A DNA stretch of 6,184 bases from Verrucomicrobiales bacterium (lineage in GTDB: Bacteria; Verrucomicrobiota; Verrucomicrobiia; Limisphaerales; UBA1096), in NCBI GenBank assembly GCA_028817635.1, contig JAPPPH010000101.1, positions 1 to 6,184 of the forward strand, given 5' to 3'. Numbering within the stretch: position 1 is the first letter of the stretch; each line of letters opens with the position of its first letter. The translations under genes and the position numbers were made by a program. The notes under the pieces are model-generated. The model searched no databases and was not told the origin of the DNA. It saw only the letters and a program-made list of their open reading frames with translations. Below are positions 4,669 through 6,184 of this stretch, one piece after another.

Positions 4669-6184
4669 TATTCTTTCCAGATCATGTCGGCAACGGTGTG
4701 GCCGGCCGGAATGAATGGCAGCACGTGCTCGGTGTATGGCACGACGACGTCCAGCACATAGGCCTCATCCGACTCGAGCATCCGCTGCAAGGCCGCCTTG
4801 AGATCACGCTTGTACATCACGCGCTCGACCGGCAGGCCGAAGCCCTTGATCATCTCGACGTAGTCCGGGTAAATCTGCTTCATGTCGTCCGGGTTGCCGA
4901 GGTAGGTGTGCCCGCGGTTGCTGTCGTAAAAACGATCCTCCCACTGCACCACCATTCCGAGGTGCTGATTGTTGAGGATGATCGCCTTGGCCGCAATTTT
5001 CTCGATCTTGGCCGTGGCCAGTTCCTGCACGTTCATCAGGAAAGAGCCATCGCCGTCGATGTCGATGACCTCTTTGTCCGGGCGGGCGACCTTGGCGCCA
5101 AGCGCGGCTGGATAGCCAAATCCCATCGCACCAAGGCCTGCGCTGGTGAGCACCTGCCGGGGGTTGTCGGACAGAAAGTATTGGCAGCCCCACATTTGAT
5201 GCTGGCCTACGCCGGTGGTCAAAATCGCATCTCCCTCGGTCAGCTTGTAAAGTTCCTCGATCACCATCTGAGGCAGGATGACTTCGCTCTCTGAGCCGGC
5301 GAGGTGATCCTTCATGTGCTGCGACTGCATCACTTCATCGGTCACGCGGTAGCCGAAGGGTGCCTTCTCCTTCCATGCGGCGACTTGTTTTTGCCAAGCG
5401 GCGAAATTGTTCTGCAGTGGCCGCTCGGTGATCATTTCAGCGAGGCGCTTGAGGGCGTATTTCACGTCGCTGACCACCGGCAGGGCGACCTTGCGGTTTT
5501 TGTTGATCTCGGATGGATCGATGTCGATGTGAACGATGGTTCCGTGCTCGCAGAATTTTTCAACCTTGCCGGTCACGCGATCGTCGAATCGCACGCCGCA
5601 TGCCAGCAGCAGGTCGGCTCCGTCTGCAATTTTGACCGGGTTGCCTTCCGCGTCCTTTTCGAATTCACCGCTGACAGCCCAGTTGGAGTAGGCCGAGCCG
5701 TGCATGCCGAGCCAGCGGAGCGACAGTTCGTGCGTCTCGGGGAATGCGCCCAGCCCCATGACGGTCGAGGTCACCGGAATGCCAGTGGCGTCGACCAGTT
5801 TGCGCAGTGCCTCGCTGGCATCCGCACTGATGATGCCGCCGCCGACGTAGCGCACCGGCCGCTCGCTCTTTTCGATCAGTCCGACGATTTCGTTCAGCTC
5901 AAGGTCACTCGCTTTTTTGCTCTCGGGATCAAAACCCTCGATGTCGACTTCGTCCGGGAAGAAAACCTGGGCGCGGGTCTGCTGGATGTTCTTCGGCACA
6001 TCGACGACCACCGGGCCTGGCCGGCCGCTGGTGGCGATCTTGAACGCCTGCTTCACCACGGTTGGGATCTCGCTGATGTCGGTGACGAGGAAACTGTGTT
6101 TCACCACCGGCAGGGTCATCCCATAAAAATCAGTCTCCTGAAATCCTCCCTTGCCGATCATCGCTTGTGTCGATCACCGGACAG
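4668..6184 (-). CDS. ilvB: Acetolactate synthase large subunit, 5' end missing, apparent frameshift near the edge
   Basis: The uninterrupted frame (4668-6161) gives 497 residues of acetolactate synthase, which joins two pyruvates, or pyruvate and 2-oxobutyrate, in the first shared step of valine, leucine and isoleucine synthesis. Visible are GGFQETD (5-11), GRPGPVVVDVPK (46-57), MGLGAFPETHELSL (135-148), RFDDRVTGK (191-199), TGVGQHQMW (316-324) and the thiamine-diphosphate motif from GDGS (370-373) to NNQHLGMV (397-404), with W407 of the QWEDRFY site. The wording is closest to plant and cyanobacterial enzymes. Insertions near 165-182 and 272-292 lengthen the protein. The first methionine cannot be the true start, because about 120-130 N-terminal residues with the catalytic glutamate are missing. 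Upstream, the frame meets TGA at 6176-6174, while CTG TCC GGT (6184-6176) supplies the expected Leu-Ser-Gly in another frame, one base out. It stops with TAG. Confidence 0.93.

Noticed and set aside
4698..5294. Open frame of 198 codons on the plus strand opposite the acetolactate synthase gene
   Set aside because: Antisense to the highly conserved thiamine-diphosphate region, with composition typical of a shadow frame.
5395..5402. Half-site CCAAGCGG in the acetolactate synthase gene as a further repeat copy
   Set aside because: Only a half-site, explained by coding sequence, with no dyad symmetry around it.
6159..6161. ATG at 6161 as the true start of the acetolactate synthase
   Set aside because: It lies in the middle of a conserved family motif, and the N-terminal region with the catalytic glutamate would be absent; it is an internal Met.
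1..6184. Search for tRNA, rRNA, CRISPR, insertion sequences or prophage genes
   Set aside because: No cloverleaf, repeat-spacer pattern, transposase or phage protein is visible on either strand.

Overview
The window reads as a typical bacterial chromosome segment. It probably comes from a member of the PVC superphylum, most likely Verrucomicrobiota. The lineage call is an inference from four things: the plant/cyanobacteria-like form of the acetolactate synthase, a secreted LamG-plus-Cache-like protein, the scarcity of good Shine-Dalgarno sites, and a zinc-ribbon gene inside an exbB-exbD operon. No ribosomal or other phylogenetic marker is present, so it is not proven. There is no sign of phage, transposon, CRISPR, tRNA or rRNA.

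Layout. Positions 1-1557 (minus strand) hold a tightly packed energy-transduction operon in the order exbB-like, small zinc-ribbon membrane protein, exbD-like, then the first 17 codons of a probable tonB that runs off the left edge. ExbB and ExbD homologues form a proton-driven inner-membrane motor that energises a TonB-like periplasm-spanning protein for outer-membrane transport. The zinc-ribbon protein is an extra member of unknown role. Positions 1558-1745 are a divergent promoter region. Positions 1746-3497 (plus strand) encode a full-length DNA polymerase X with a C-terminal PHP domain, a base-excision-repair enzyme. It converges on 3514-4590 (minus strand), a secreted two-domain protein of unknown function. 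A strong intrinsic terminator (4608-4640) separates that gene from a large acetolactate synthase gene (minus strand, stop at 4668), whose 5' end lies beyond the right edge. The visible acetolactate synthase frame is interrupted close to that edge by what looks like a one-base deletion.

The most unusual signal is a short perfect palindrome, CGCTTGGCCAAGCG. It occurs in every gap between transcription units: twice in the divergent promoter region (1604-1617, 1707-1720), once filling the 16-bp gap between the convergent polX and secreted-protein genes (12-bp core 3499-3510), and once, partly duplicated, at the end of the acetolactate synthase gene (4648-4668). A 10-bp core also lies in the 3' end of polX (3449-3458). 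It is absent from the gaps inside the exb operon. In the divergent region one copy fits exactly in the spacer of a good exbB promoter, and the other supplies a possible -35 box for polX. It looks like an iterated intergenic element, either a protein-binding site or a chromosome-organising motif, and I do not recognise it as a described family.
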